A stretch of DNA of 64,000 nt from Petrotoga olearia DSM 13574 (GCF_002895525.1 NZ_AZRL01000004.1:1-64000), one strand, 5' to 3'; positions 43,862-51,383 are shown, counted from the first letter of the stretch. Notes: generated by a model not told the origin, from the sequence alone. Numbers and translations: made by a program.

Positions 43862-44956
43862 TTAAAATGGAATATTTATATAGCTAACATCAAAAGAGCC
43901 TAATTCTGCCTCATTTTTTGGTATACTAATTTCTCTATCCTTCACCAATTTTTCTAAAAAAACTAATTCAGCAATAACCTCATTTGGAACCATTCCCTTC
44001 GTATATTTCATTGGAGAGATTCCCATACCTTCATCTTCTATTCCTAGAACATGATGGCCGTAATTAAAATTTCTGTCGTATAATGCAGATCTGATTCCTT
44101 CAAATGCAGCAACATCAACCTTTTTTCTTGAACTTGTTAAAACATACCCAGGTGCCATATAATCTTGGTCCATATCGTATCCAATTACAAAATACCCTCG
44201 CCCTTTTTCAAAGTACTTGTCTATAATTTGGTTTAACGAGGCGTTATTAGGCAGGCCATAAAATGATGAGCCTACTTCTTTGGCAGCATCTATAACAGCT
44301 GCTGTTGTTACCCCTGTGAAAATAATATCAGCTCCATAATTATAATGTGAAAGAGCTATTTGTTTGGTTTTTAAGGAATCTGTAAAGCTTCCAACGTAAC
44401 CAGTAATAACCGTTACGTTTTTCCCTTTGACTTCATTAAAAGCTTTAACTCCTGAACGATACCCTATTTCATACCTTTTAACAGGTGGGATTTCTAACCC
44501 ACCGATAAAGCCCACTGTATTAGTTTTTGTCATAGAAGCTGCTAAATATCCAAGTAAAAATCCACCTTCTTCTTCTTTAAAAGTATAAAGAGCTAAATTA
44601 GAAGGAATTACCTGGTTAGGAGATGGTTCTATGTCTATCCCTATGAAAAATGTATCTGGATACTGCATGGCGAAATTGAATAAAACATCTGCCATCATGA
44701 ATCCAACACCTATTACTACATCTCCTCTTTGAGCAGCGTTGGTTAGATTTGGAACGTAATCAGTTTGTTCTTTAGAGATGAGGATTTCTGCTTCAATATC
44801 AGCAAGTTGTTCAACTGCCATTTGAACACCAGCCCATGTACCATCGTTGAAAGATTTATCTCCAAGTCCTCCTGCATCCGTCACCATAATAACCTTTAAC
44901 CCAAACATATTCACAAACATAATAAGCGCTATCATTAGAACAAAAACTTTTTTCAT
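43862..44956 (-). CDS. BMP-family ABC transporter substrate-binding protein
   Basis: About 364 residues with an N-terminal signal peptide (MKKVFVLMIALIMFVNMFGL). The mature part has the Bmp/PnrA motifs VTDAGGLGDKSFNDGTWAG, GVGFMMADVLFNFA, IGIDIEPSPNQV and VGFIGGLEIPPVKRYEIGY. Relatives bind purine nucleosides. No permease or ATPase gene is adjacent. It lacks the lipobox cysteine common in Gram-positive members, as expected for a diderm. The ATG at 44956 with GGGGGT before it is preferred over an ATG at 44971. Confidence 0.88.
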   Translation of the reverse strand: MKKVFVLMIALIMFVNMFGLKVIMVTDAGGLGDKSFNDGTWAGVQMAVEQLADIEAEILISKEQTDYVPNLTNAAQRGDVVIGVGFMMADVLFNFAMQYPDTFFIGIDIEPSPNQVIPSNLALYTFKEEEGGFLLGYLAASMTKTNTVGFIGGLEIPPVKRYEIGYRSGVKAFNEVKGKNVTVITGYVGSFTDSLKTKQIALSHYNYGADIIFTGVTTAAVIDAAKEVGSSFYGLPNNASLNQIIDKYFEKGRGYFVIGYDMDQDYMAPGYVLTSSRKKVDVAAFEGIRSALYDRNFNYGHHVLGIEDEGMGISPMKYTKGMVPNEVIAELVFLEKLVKDREISIPKNEAELGSFDVSYINIPF

Positions 44957-45052
44957 GCTTAATACCCCCATAAAATTTTTTGTTGTTTCTACAAACTTTA
45001 AAACATATTATTATTCTTTCAATTAGTAGCTCAGCTTAATACTCGCCATCGA

Positions 45053-45081
45053 TTGACAGCTGTCGAATTTTCTGCTATAAT
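45053..45081 (+). promoter_or_regulatory. Consensus promoter of tRNA-Arg
   Basis: TTGACA (45053-45058), a 17-base spacer and TATAAT (45076-45081), a perfect match to the sigma-70 consensus, 18 bases before the mature tRNA. Confidence 0.93.
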
Positions 45082-45099
45082 AGTTTTTGTCTTTAGTAA

Positions 45100-45171
45100 G
45101 CCCCTGTAGTTCAACGGATAGAACGGTGGATTCCTAATCCACAAATGAAGGTTCGACTCCTTCCAGGGGCA
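45100..45171 (+). tRNA. tRNA-Arg (anticodon CCT)
   Basis: Cloverleaf visible: acceptor stem GCCCCTG (45100-45106) with CAGGGGC (45164-45170), anticodon stem GTGGA/TCCAC around loop TTCCTAA, and T arm GAAGG-TTCGACT-CCTTC. The discriminator base is A and CCA is not encoded. A T-run follows at once. Confidence 0.97.
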
Positions 45172-45177
45172 CTTTTT

Positions 45178-45516
45178 TTATAGCCTTTGAGCTGGGTAAT
45201 AATTTATAAGTCCATCGTTGGTGACTGAAATTACATCGATTTGAATTTCATCAAATTCTAGGTTTTTATGAGTAGCTAAGAAATAATTTCCTGTTTTCAT
45301 TATTTTTTTTAATTTTTTTGAATTTACCCTAAAAGCAGGGTCACCGAAGGTTTCTTTCCCACCTTTTACTTCCACAAAATGTAGTATTTTGTCTTTTAAA
45401 GCTATTATGTCTATTTCACCGTACCTGTAAGAAAAATTCCTTGCAATTATTTGATAATTGCTATTTAACAAGTATGAAACAGCTTTGTCTTCGTACACTT
45501 TTCCTTTTGTATTCAA
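45178..45516 (-). CDS. yraN: YraN family endonuclease-like protein (UPF0102)
   Basis: About 112 residues, a restriction-endonuclease-like fold. The family core is VYEDKAVSYLLNSNYQIIAR, then YRYGEIDIIALKD and LHFVEVKGGKETFGDP, which matches the PD-(D/E)XK-type pattern E...GEIDI...FVEVK. The function of YraN is not settled. The TTG at 45516 lies one base after the gatC stop, with GAGGAAG within the end of gatC as ribosome binding site; the longer frame to 45552 overlaps gatC. Confidence 0.88.
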   Translation of the reverse strand: MNTKGKVYEDKAVSYLLNSNYQIIARNFSYRYGEIDIIALKDKILHFVEVKGGKETFGDPAFRVNSKKLKKIMKTGNYFLATHKNLEFDEIQIDVISVTNDGLINYYPAQRL

Positions 45517-45517
45517 A

Positions 45518-45820
45518 TTATTCTTCCTCGTTAATATTAATACCCGGTACACTTAGAAAACCGTCTTTACTTTCTGGAAAGTTGTTTATTATTTCTTTTC
45601 TGTTATCAAAAACTTCCACTTCGTCTTTTCTTAAAACGGAAGTTAAGAATTCGACGGAAGAAATCATTTCTTCAACCCCGTCAACGTCGATCTTGTCCAA
45701 CATTTTTTGATACTCTAATAAAGCGTTTAGATCTTTTTTTATTCTTTCCTCTTCACTTGGGTTCAGTTCAATCCCGGATAGTTTTTTTAATTTCTTTATT
45801 AATTCGTTATTTATTTCCAT
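45518..45820 (-). CDS. gatC: Aspartyl/glutamyl-tRNA amidotransferase subunit C
   Basis: 100 residues. GatC wraps around GatA and GatB in the enzyme that makes Gln-tRNA(Gln) or Asn-tRNA(Asn) from the mischarged forms. Typical pattern: INNELIKKLKKLSGIELNPS at the N-terminus, FLTSVLRKDEVE near residue 58 and a C-terminal PESKDGFLSVPGI near 80. gatA and gatB are not nearby. Confidence 0.9.
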   Translation of the reverse strand: MEINNELIKKLKKLSGIELNPSEEERIKKDLNALLEYQKMLDKIDVDGVEEMISSVEFLTSVLRKDEVEVFDNRKEIINNFPESKDGFLSVPGININEEE

Positions 45821-45837
45821 AATTTATTGCTCCTTTC

Positions 45838-46227
45838 TTAATTCAGACCTAAAATGAGCTTTAATTTCCCATTTTTTATTTCAAATTTCTCTATGTTTAT
45901 ATTTTTACTCACAAGGTTTTCAGGTATATTGATAACAATTGTCTTGTCGTTTAATTCAACAAATTCTGGGAGTTCTTCTTTTTTGATCATTTTTGTGGGA
46001 ATATTATGAAAAAACTCGTATCTTCCTGTTAGTTGTTTAGGATATTTCTTTAGTTTCAAATAGTATTTGAACATTAACACCTTGAACCTAATTTCGTTAT
46101 TGTTGAACTCTATATTCGACACGTGATCAAATATTCTTTTCAGGAAGTGTAATTTACTGTTTTCTAAAACTTTTATCAGGAATTCTTTGGCTGCCTCTTC
46201 ATCTATTTCCAAAAGTATTTCTTTCAT
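45838..46227 (-). CDS. Uncharacterised protein, possible TULIP-like fold (smaller of a pair)
   Basis: A 129-residue soluble protein with alternating strand-like segments. Its two ends resemble those of the next gene upstream: LLEIDEEAAKEFLIKVLE at the N-terminus and KFEIKNGKLKLILGL at the C-terminus. The plan, an acidic DEE-helix followed by strands ending in an NGKL type turn, recalls DUF2993/LmeA-like lipid-binding proteins, but this is a weak visual resemblance. It lies between gatC and its relative on the same strand. Confidence 0.55.
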   Translation of the reverse strand: MKEILLEIDEEAAKEFLIKVLENSKLHFLKRIFDHVSNIEFNNNEIRFKVLMFKYYLKLKKYPKQLTGRYEFFHNIPTKMIKKEELPEFVELNDKTIVINIPENLVSKNINIEKFEIKNGKLKLILGLN

Positions 46228-46237
46228 TATTCACCGC

Positions 46238-46690
46238 CTATTTTTTGAATTCAAGAACTAATTCAAACTTTCCATCTTGAAGGAAGAATCGAGAAATTTT
46301 TACAGATTTTAAAAGGGTATCAATAAAAGGATTTATTTTTACTTTATTAAAATCTATTAGAATCTCATAATCTTTTGAAGAAACCGCTTTGGTGAATTCT
46401 GAAAATATATAGAATATGCCTTCTAATATCTTTCTAACCCCTTCATCTCCACTCAAAGATAAACGCAACTTCCCATTTTCTAAATCCTCCGGCTTTTCTA
46501 AAACTTTAATTAAAGATTCTACTGTTGAATCTTTTCCTAAAAAATTGACCTCCATTTGAAAATTTATTCCATCTTCCCTCAATTGTACATTCAAATTTTT
46601 TAGACCTTGTACTTGGGTATTTTCTTCTATAACTTTATCTATCAAACCGTTAATGAATTCTTCATCAACTTCAATTCTTAAACCTCCCAA
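46238..46690 (-). CDS. Uncharacterised protein, possible TULIP-like fold (larger of a pair)
   Basis: About 150 residues from the TTG at 46690, which follows AAGGAGGAATT. It begins with LRIEVDEEFINGLIDKVIEE and ends KISRFFLQDGKFELVLEF, similar in plan to the gene at 45838-46227. The middle contains NLNVQLREDGINFQMEV and NGKLRLSLSGDE, strand-rich segments like those of DUF2993. No signal peptide. First gene of a five-gene minus-strand cluster ending with yraN or running into the tRNA region. Confidence 0.55.
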   Translation of the reverse strand: MGGLRIEVDEEFINGLIDKVIEENTQVQGLKNLNVQLREDGINFQMEVNFLGKDSTVESLIKVLEKPEDLENGKLRLSLSGDEGVRKILEGIFYIFSEFTKAVSSKDYEILIDFNKVKINPFIDTLLKSVKISRFFLQDGKFELVLEFKK

Positions 46691-46823
46691 TTTAATTCCT
46701 CCTTCCAACTTTTGACTTTTTCTTTTTCAGAAATATTTTGTTCCTTTTCACACCAATTAAAGGTCCTGAAATCTTTTTTAAAATTATACCATAAAATTCA
46801 TTTTTACAATCAAAATTATGTGG

Positions 46824-46829
46824 TACAAT
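46824..46829 (+). promoter_or_regulatory. Extended -10 upstream of the membrane protein gene
   Basis: TGG-TACAAT, about 55 bases before the start at 46885. A TTTACA 15 bases upstream could serve as a poorly spaced -35. Confidence 0.45.
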
Positions 46830-46884
46830 TAATTGGTTTAAGATTTAAAAATACTAATTTAATTGCGAAAGGGGTGAAATTCAT

Positions 46885-47592
46885 ATGGTTCCTCCCGATT
46901 TTATCAACAATGCGGCCTTTACAAATCTCTATTTACTGTTAGTTAATTCAGTTTATATTTTGTTGCCTTTATCCTTAATACTTTTGCTTTTTTCAAAGAT
47001 TTCTTCTAAAGTTACTATTTTTCTTTTGGGTGTTTATGCGTCTTATTCCATATTGATACCTTATTTGCTAAAAATCCCGTTAATTAGTAATTTTGTCCTT
47101 ACGTTTGGTGATTACAGTTTTTTTATTTATTTGATATTTAGTTTGATCTTCGGATTTGTATTCTATCATCTGGTTAATATAGCCTTTATAGTTGGTGGTT
47201 TTATCTTAGGCGGATTGGTTGGTTATTCAATAGGAACTTTTATAATCTCTTCAAACGGAGAATGGTTGAATAATTTACCTTTTTCCATTTCTTACATTCC
47301 ATGGATAATTTTTGCTATCTTAGGTGTGATTGTTGCAATAATCTTTTCAAAAAATTATCAGTCAATCATTTCAACCATTTCTGTAATATTCGGCAGTTTT
47401 ATACTATCTTTTTATACCATTTATTTATTAGAAAAGCACACATCCATTACTATTGGCAATAATTCTTTATTAAATGGATGGGAACAGCTAAGTCAGCCAG
47501 AGTTTTTTAGTATCTTTATTTCTCTTATTGTGTATATGGTCATAGGTTTCTACCTAAATGTAAGATCCAACAGAAAAAAAGCCACTAATTAA
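46885..47592 (+). CDS. Polytopic membrane protein, DUF4203-like
   Basis: 235 residues with about seven hydrophobic segments and glycine-rich stretches such as AFIVGGFILGGLVGYSIGTF, as in DUF4203/TMEM198-type proteins. Function unknown. The ATG follows AAAGGGGTGAAATTC. The DNA glycosylase gene starts 20 bases after its stop, so the two may be cotranscribed. Confidence 0.7.
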   Translation: MVPPDFINNAAFTNLYLLLVNSVYILLPLSLILLLFSKISSKVTIFLLGVYASYSILIPYLLKIPLISNFVLTFGDYSFFIYLIFSLIFGFVFYHLVNIAFIVGGFILGGLVGYSIGTFIISSNGEWLNNLPFSISYIPWIIFAILGVIVAIIFSKNYQSIISTISVIFGSFILSFYTIYLLEKHTSITIGNNSLLNGWEQLSQPEFFSIFISLIVYMVIGFYLNVRSNRKKATN

Positions 47593-47612
47593 AACATTCT
47601 TGGAGGAAGTAA

Positions 47613-48269
47613 ATGACCCATTCTAAAACAACAAAGCCTTTAGATCTTTTGGCCAGTAAAATAGAAGATCTCAAGCCAATCATCAAGGATGAAGTTGAAA
47701 GAAGATTTGAAGAGTTTAAAGATATTGGACAAAATGGTGATGAATTGAGTTTATTCAGTGAACTATCTTTTTGTGTTTTAACAGCAAATTGGAGGGCAAA
47801 GGGTGGCATAAAAGCACAGAAATTAATCACAAAAGAAGGTTTCGCTTATTACAACGAAGAGCAATTAATATCAAAACTAAAAGAAGTTGGACATAGGTTT
47901 CCAAACACCAGATCACGTTATATAGTTGAAAACAGATGGATAATCGGGAGCTTGAAAGATTTACTTCAAAAAGATATTTCAGAAAGTAGAAGGTTTTTGG
48001 TTGAAAATATAAAAGGTATAGGTTGGAAAGAAGCTAGCCATTTTTTAAGAAATGTTGGAAAAGAAGACGTCGCTATATTAGATAAGCATATATTGAAAAT
48101 CCTGAAGAATTATAATCTTGTGAAAGAAGTCCCCAAACCTTCTTGGACCGAGAAAAAGTACACTAAGTTTGAAAAAAAACTCAGAGCTTTTTCAAAGATC
48201 GTTGGAGAACCATTAGGAAAATTAGATCTGTATCTATGGTATATGGAAACTGGACAAATAGACAAATAA
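47613..48269 (+). CDS. ogg: 8-oxoguanine DNA glycosylase/AP lyase, Ogg2 type
   Basis: Base-excision repair enzyme of 218 residues that removes 8-oxoguanine and cuts the AP site. The HhH-GPD core has IKGIGWKEASHFLRNVG near residue 130 with the catalytic lysine, followed by the catalytic aspartate in VAILDKHI near 152. The N-terminal part, LSFCVLTANWRAKGGIKA, and the C-terminal KLDLYLWYME are typical for the archaeal-type Ogg2 also found in Thermotoga. Start ATG with GGAGGAAG before it. Confidence 0.9.
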   Translation: MTHSKTTKPLDLLASKIEDLKPIIKDEVERRFEEFKDIGQNGDELSLFSELSFCVLTANWRAKGGIKAQKLITKEGFAYYNEEQLISKLKEVGHRFPNTRSRYIVENRWIIGSLKDLLQKDISESRRFLVENIKGIGWKEASHFLRNVGKEDVAILDKHILKILKNYNLVKEVPKPSWTEKKYTKFEKKLRAFSKIVGEPLGKLDLYLWYMETGQIDK

Positions 48270-48377
48270 AAAAACTATTAACATACATAACATATTAAAT
48301 TTCACATAAATCTGATACGCTACATTATGATTATTTGTGTTTTTTTCAATAAAAATAAAAAAGGGGGAAGAATAAAA

Positions 48378-48614
48378 TTGCCTCTGTATAAGTATAAATG
48401 TAAAAATTGTGGTTATGAGTTCACTGTTTTGCATTCTATGAATGAAACACCTGAAGTTAAATGTGAACTATGCGGTTCTGAAACTGAAAAGATGATTGGT
48501 AACGTTGGAATTTCTTTCAAAGGTGAAGGTTTTTACATTACTGATTCAAGAAAATCCAAATCAAAGTCTTCTTCATCTTCGTCAAGTAAAGAATCAGACC
48601 AAATCGCTTCTTGA
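48378..48614 (+). CDS. FmdB-type zinc ribbon protein
   Basis: About 78 residues. The zinc ribbon is formed by YKCKNCGYEF at residues 5-14 and KCELCGSE near 31, the four-cysteine pattern of FmdB-family putative regulators. The C-terminal tail is a serine/lysine stretch. The TTG at 48378 follows AGGGGGAAG; a longer frame reaching 48327 is AT-rich and lacks family resemblance. The -35 of the tRNA-Lys promoter overlaps its stop codon. Confidence 0.88.
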   Translation: MPLYKYKCKNCGYEFTVLHSMNETPEVKCELCGSETEKMIGNVGISFKGEGFYITDSRKSKSKSSSSSSSKESDQIAS

Positions 48615-48639
48615 CAAACAAATAGAGTTAAGGTATAAT
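48611..48639 (+). promoter_or_regulatory. Consensus promoter of tRNA-Lys
   Basis: TTGACA (48611-48616), 17-base spacer, TATAAT (48634-48639). The -35 includes the TGA stop of the preceding gene. The infC leader downstream of the tRNA may be read from this promoter. Confidence 0.93.
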
Positions 48640-48653
48640 TAAGAAGTGGTATA

Positions 48654-48729
48654 GGGCCATTAGCTCAGCTGGTAGAGCGACTGACTCTTAATCAGTAGGT
48701 CGTGGGTTCGACTCCCGCATGGCCCACCA
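48654..48729 (+). tRNA. tRNA-Lys (anticodon CTT)
   Basis: Acceptor GGGCCAT (48654-48660) with ATGGCCC (48719-48725). Anticodon stem ACTGA/TCAGT surrounds loop CTCTTAA with CTT in positions 34-36. The T arm GTGGG-TTCGACT-CCCGC is intact and CCA is encoded (48727-48729). Confidence 0.96.
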
Positions 48730-48934
48730 GAATTAATTTAATATTATATAATAAATAAAGAGGAAGTCACCCGCAGTTAACTTCCCACCCCGGGGAAGGA
48801 TCAAAAAACCGTCAGGGGTACAAATTTTGAAGAAAAGCTCTTGGTAGAGAAAAAGAGAATTTTTGTGTTTAGGAGAAAAGGGTGACATACCTGTCACTCT
48901 TTTTTTATTAGTCAAATAAGGAAGGTGATTGTAT
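48730..48934 (+). promoter_or_regulatory. Leader of infC-rpmI-rplT with attenuator
   Basis: A 205-base leader between tRNA-Lys and infC. It contains a terminator (48880-48906) just ahead of the infC ribosome binding site. The upstream segment GTCACCC (48766-48772) is complementary to GGGTGAC of the terminator's 5' arm and could form an antiterminator. The same genes in Bacillus are autoregulated by L20 through a leader terminator (Rfam L20_leader). The arrangement matches; homology of the leader itself is not shown. Confidence 0.65.
48880..48906 (+). terminator. Attenuator terminator in the infC leader
   Basis: GGGTGACA (48880-48887), loop TACC, TGTCACTC (48892-48899), then a run of seven or more T. 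It stands 28 bases upstream of the infC start, so full termination would silence the operon. Confidence 0.85.
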
Positions 48935-49456
48935 ATAAGCGATAAAGTCGCTAAAAATGCAGAAATCAGAGCTAGAAAAGTTCTGGTAATAGATCAAGAT
49001 GGAAACAAATTAGGAGAGATGTCAACAAAAGAAGCGTTAAAATTAGCCGAACAATCCGGAGTGGATTTGGTGTTGGTGGCACCTGAAGCCAAACCTCCAG
49101 TTGCCAGAATGATGGATTATGGTAAATATATCTATGAAAAAGAGAAGAAGGAAAAACTAGCTAAGAAAAAACAAAAAAAGCAAGTTCTTAAAGAGATGAA
49201 ATTCAGACTTAGAATCGATGAGCATGACTTCAATACCAAATTGAAAAAGATAAGGGAATTTTTAGAAGATGGCTATAAAGTAAGAGTAGTAATTATGTTC
49301 TTAGGTAGAGATATACTTTTTAAAGAAAAAGGTAAGGAAATACTTGACAGAGTGGTATCCAAGACATCTGATATAGCAAAAGTTTCCCGAGGGGCAAAAT
49401 TATTGGGTAAAGATATGGATATTATTTTAGAACCAATCACTGAAGACAAAAAATAA
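48935..49456 (+). CDS. infC: Translation initiation factor IF-3
   Basis: IF-3 of about 173 residues: N-terminal domain with NAEIRARKVLVIDQDGNKLG near residue 7, linker rich in lysine (KEKKEKLAKKKQKK), and C-terminal domain with KEMKFRLRIDEHDFNTKL near 84. There is no ATG. The ATA at 48935 stands nine bases after the ribosome binding site GGAAGG and is the likely start; the TTG at 48929 is only three bases from it. Rare start codons are typical of infC, where they allow IF-3 to control its own translation. First gene of infC-rpmI-rplT. Confidence 0.94.
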   Translation: MSDKVAKNAEIRARKVLVIDQDGNKLGEMSTKEALKLAEQSGVDLVLVAPEAKPPVARMMDYGKYIYEKEKKEKLAKKKQKKQVLKEMKFRLRIDEHDFNTKLKKIREFLEDGYKVRVVIMFLGRDILFKEKGKEILDRVVSKTSDIAKVSRGAKLLGKDMDIILEPITEDKK

Positions 49457-49491
49457 GTAATCTATAATTCTAAAAATCAGGAGGAATCAAG

Positions 49492-49689
49492 ATGCCTAAA
49501 TTAAAAACAAAAGGATCGGCAAAAAAAAGGTTCAAAGTCACTAGTAGTGGAAAAATTCTTCGACATAGAAACAATGTTGGGCATAATACAGGCTTCAAGA
49601 AAAGCAGCCATATGAGAAGACTTAAAAAAGAGGTTGAAGTACCTAAGGAAATATCGGATAAAGTTAAGAAATCACTTGGACTAAAATGA
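49492..49689 (+). CDS. rpmI: 50S ribosomal protein L35
   Basis: 65 residues, very basic, with the family start MPKLKTKGSAKKRFKVT and the HNTGFKKSSHMRRLKK segment. AGGAGG precedes the ATG. Middle gene of the infC operon. Confidence 0.97.
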   Translation: MPKLKTKGSAKKRFKVTSSGKILRHRNNVGHNTGFKKSSHMRRLKKEVEVPKEISDKVKKSLGLK

Positions 49690-49728
49690 TGATTTGAATT
49701 AAACTTAAGTTAAAGGAGTGTATAGAAT

Positions 49729-50094
49729 ATGAGAATTAAAAGATCTGTTGGTTCTCACAAAAAAAAGAAAAAATATATAAAAGCGGCAAAAGGTTACTCA
49801 GGTGCAGTGGGTAGACGTTATTCATTGGCAAAACAACAATATTATAAATCTGGAAAATACTCTTATGCAGGTAGAAAAAACAAAAAAAGAGATTACAGAA
49901 ACCTTTGGATAACACGAATCAATGCTGCTGCCAGAGCACAAGGATTGAAGTATAATGAGTTAATTCATGGTTTAAAATTGGCTAACGTCGACATAAACAG
50001 AAAAATGCTTTCTGAACTTGCCGTAAACGATCCAGATGGGTTCAATGAATACGTAAATATTGCTAAACAATCTTTAGCTGAAAGTGTACAATAA
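49729..50094 (+). CDS. rplT: 50S ribosomal protein L20
   Basis: 121 residues: MRIKRSVGSHKKKKKYIKAA at the N-terminus, YAGRKNKKRDYRNLWITRIN near residue 45 and NRKMLSELAVNDPDGFNEYV near the end. It binds 23S rRNA early in assembly and represses this operon in Bacillus and E. coli by binding the leader mRNA. A terminator follows. Confidence 0.97.
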   Translation: MRIKRSVGSHKKKKKYIKAAKGYSGAVGRRYSLAKQQYYKSGKYSYAGRKNKKRDYRNLWITRINAAARAQGLKYNELIHGLKLANVDINRKMLSELAVNDPDGFNEYVNIAKQSLAESVQ

Positions 50095-50101
50095 CTACTA
50101 A

Positions 50102-50130
50102 AAGGGCGAATCCAATCGCCCTTATTTTTT
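50102..50130 (+). terminator. Terminator of the infC-rpmI-rplT operon
   Basis: AAGGGCGA (50102-50109) pairs with TCGCCCTT (50116-50123), followed by ATTTTTT. Confidence 0.92.
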
Positions 50131-50192
50131 TATCTACAATGGATTTTGCTTCCGTTTTTAACCTAACCCCGCAAATGATCTGGCGTGTTAAC

Positions 50193-50221
50193 TTGACTGT
50201 ACCCTCTAATTAGAGTATAAT
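50193..50221 (+). promoter_or_regulatory. Promoter of cysC with an operator-like palindrome in the spacer
   Basis: TTGACT (50193-50198), 17-base spacer, TATAAT (50216-50221). The last 12 bases of the spacer are a perfect palindrome, CTCTAATTAGAG (50204-50215), directly next to the -10. A repressor bound there would block the polymerase. The regulator is not known. Confidence 0.78.
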
Positions 50222-50278
50222 CTTCTTGATAGAGTGCTTTTATTAAGGATTATGGATTAAGCTTTAGGAGGTATAAAA

Positions 50279-50884
50279 GTGGAGAGAAAAAAGAGCGAGA
50301 ATGTTGTATGGCATGCTGGGAAAATAAAAAAAGAAGATAGAGAAAGATTTTTAGGACAAAAGGGAGTCATCCTTTGGTTTACTGGATTATCTGGTTCTGG
50401 AAAATCGACCATAGCACATGAATTGGAAGAAAGATTGTTAAAAATGGGAAAATTGTCGTATGTTTTGGATGGAGACAATATCAGGCATGGTTTAAATGGT
50501 GATTTAGGATTCTCACCAGAAGATAGAGAAGAAAATATTAGAAGGATAGGAGAGGTTGCAAAGTTATTTGCAGATCTTGGGATAATTACCATGACTGCAT
50601 TCATTTCTCCATACAAAAAAGATAGACAGAGGGTAAGAGAACTAGTAAAAGACGGAGAATTTATTGAGATATACGTAAAATGTCCTATTGATGAATTAAA
50701 AATCAGGGATCCAAAAGGTATGTACGAAAAAGCGATAAAGGGAGAAATAAAAAATTTTACCGGGATTTCTGCTCCCTACGAAGAACCCGAAAATCCTGAG
50801 TTAATTTTGAACACCGATTTAGAAAGCATAGATGAATCGGTTGAAAAGGTTATTGAATATTTAAGAAACAAAGATATTATCTGA
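50279..50884 (+). CDS. cysC: Adenylylsulfate (APS) kinase
   Basis: Phosphorylates APS to PAPS. The 201-residue protein has the P-loop LWFTGLSGSGKSTIAHELEE near residue 36, then DGDNIRHGLNGDLGFSPEDR near 65, FISPYKKDRQRVREL near 104 and the NFTGISAPYEEPENPEL segment near 156. A GTG start follows TAGGAGGTATAAAA. Together with sat, downstream beyond a repeat region, it activates sulfate. No PAPS reductase or sulfate transporter gene is in the window. Confidence 0.95.
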   Translation: MERKKSENVVWHAGKIKKEDRERFLGQKGVILWFTGLSGSGKSTIAHELEERLLKMGKLSYVLDGDNIRHGLNGDLGFSPEDREENIRRIGEVAKLFADLGIITMTAFISPYKKDRQRVRELVKDGEFIEIYVKCPIDELKIRDPKGMYEKAIKGEIKNFTGISAPYEEPENPELILNTDLESIDESVEKVIEYLRNKDII

Positions 50885-51365
50885 TTGCAGTCTTGTGCAA
50901 AAAGCTTATTGCTGATTTGTGCAAAAGGTTTTTCATAATGCTTTAGAAGCAACATCCTAATTCTCATTTGCGTAGCTTTTTCCGTTTTATGCAAAAAGTT
51001 TTTTCATAATGCTTTAGAAGTAACATCCTAATTCTCATTTGCGAAGCAAATGCGTTCGGGGATCTTAAGGGATTTATCCTTTTGCAGTCTTGTGCAAAAA
51101 GTTTTTTAAAATAAACATTGATTATGAACGTGGGGATCTTAAGGGGTTTACCCTTTGTTTGTTGCAGTATGCAAACCATGTTTTTAGATGGTTTTGATTT
51201 TAAATTTAGGGTTTTTAAGGGATTTATCCTTTTGCAGTCTTGTGCAAAAAGTTTTTTGCTGATTTGTGCAAAACACTTTTATAATGCTTTAGAAGTAACA
51301 TCCTAATTCTCATTTGCGTAGCAAATGCGTTCGGGGATCTTAAGGGATTTATCCCTTAACGCCCA
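50885..51365 (+). repeat. Mosaic of short interspersed repeats between cysC and sat
   Basis: The 499-base gap is built of recurring units. Unit A, TTGCAGTCTTGTGCAAAAAG, occurs at 50885, 51082 and 51232. Unit B, TTGCTGATTTGTGCAAAA, occurs at 50909 and 51257. Unit C, ATAATGCTTTAGAAG(C/T)AACA and on to CATTTGCG, occurs at 50935, 51007 and 51281. Unit D, GTTCGGGGATCTTAAGGGAT, occurs at 51054 and 51329, with a variant at 51128. A further unit at 51157-51221 recurs at 8350-8415. Two copies of C/D form small hairpins. No gene is evident. Confidence 0.85.
51341..51358 (+). repeat. Perfect hairpin ending repeat unit D, just upstream of sat
   Basis: TAAGGGAT-TT-ATCCCTTA, an 8 bp palindromic stem ending 12 bases before the GGAGG of sat. 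The version at 8410-8427 keeps the outer AAGGG/CCCTT. Confidence 0.7.
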
Positions 51366-51383
51366 ATTATGGAGGTCTAAAAA

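Noticed and set aside
44972-45052. A purine-type riboswitch upstream of the BMP-family protein gene.
   Set aside because: The leader is short and AT-rich, without the conserved purine aptamer pattern or a paired terminator.
48929-48931. TTG as the start codon of infC.
   Set aside because: It is only three bases from the ribosome binding site core; ATA at 48935 has normal spacing and rare starts are usual for infC. The TTG remains a possible alternative.
50885-51365. A CRISPR array in the repeat-rich region between cysC and sat.
   Set aside because: The units differ in length and order, there is no constant spacer length, and no cas gene is present.
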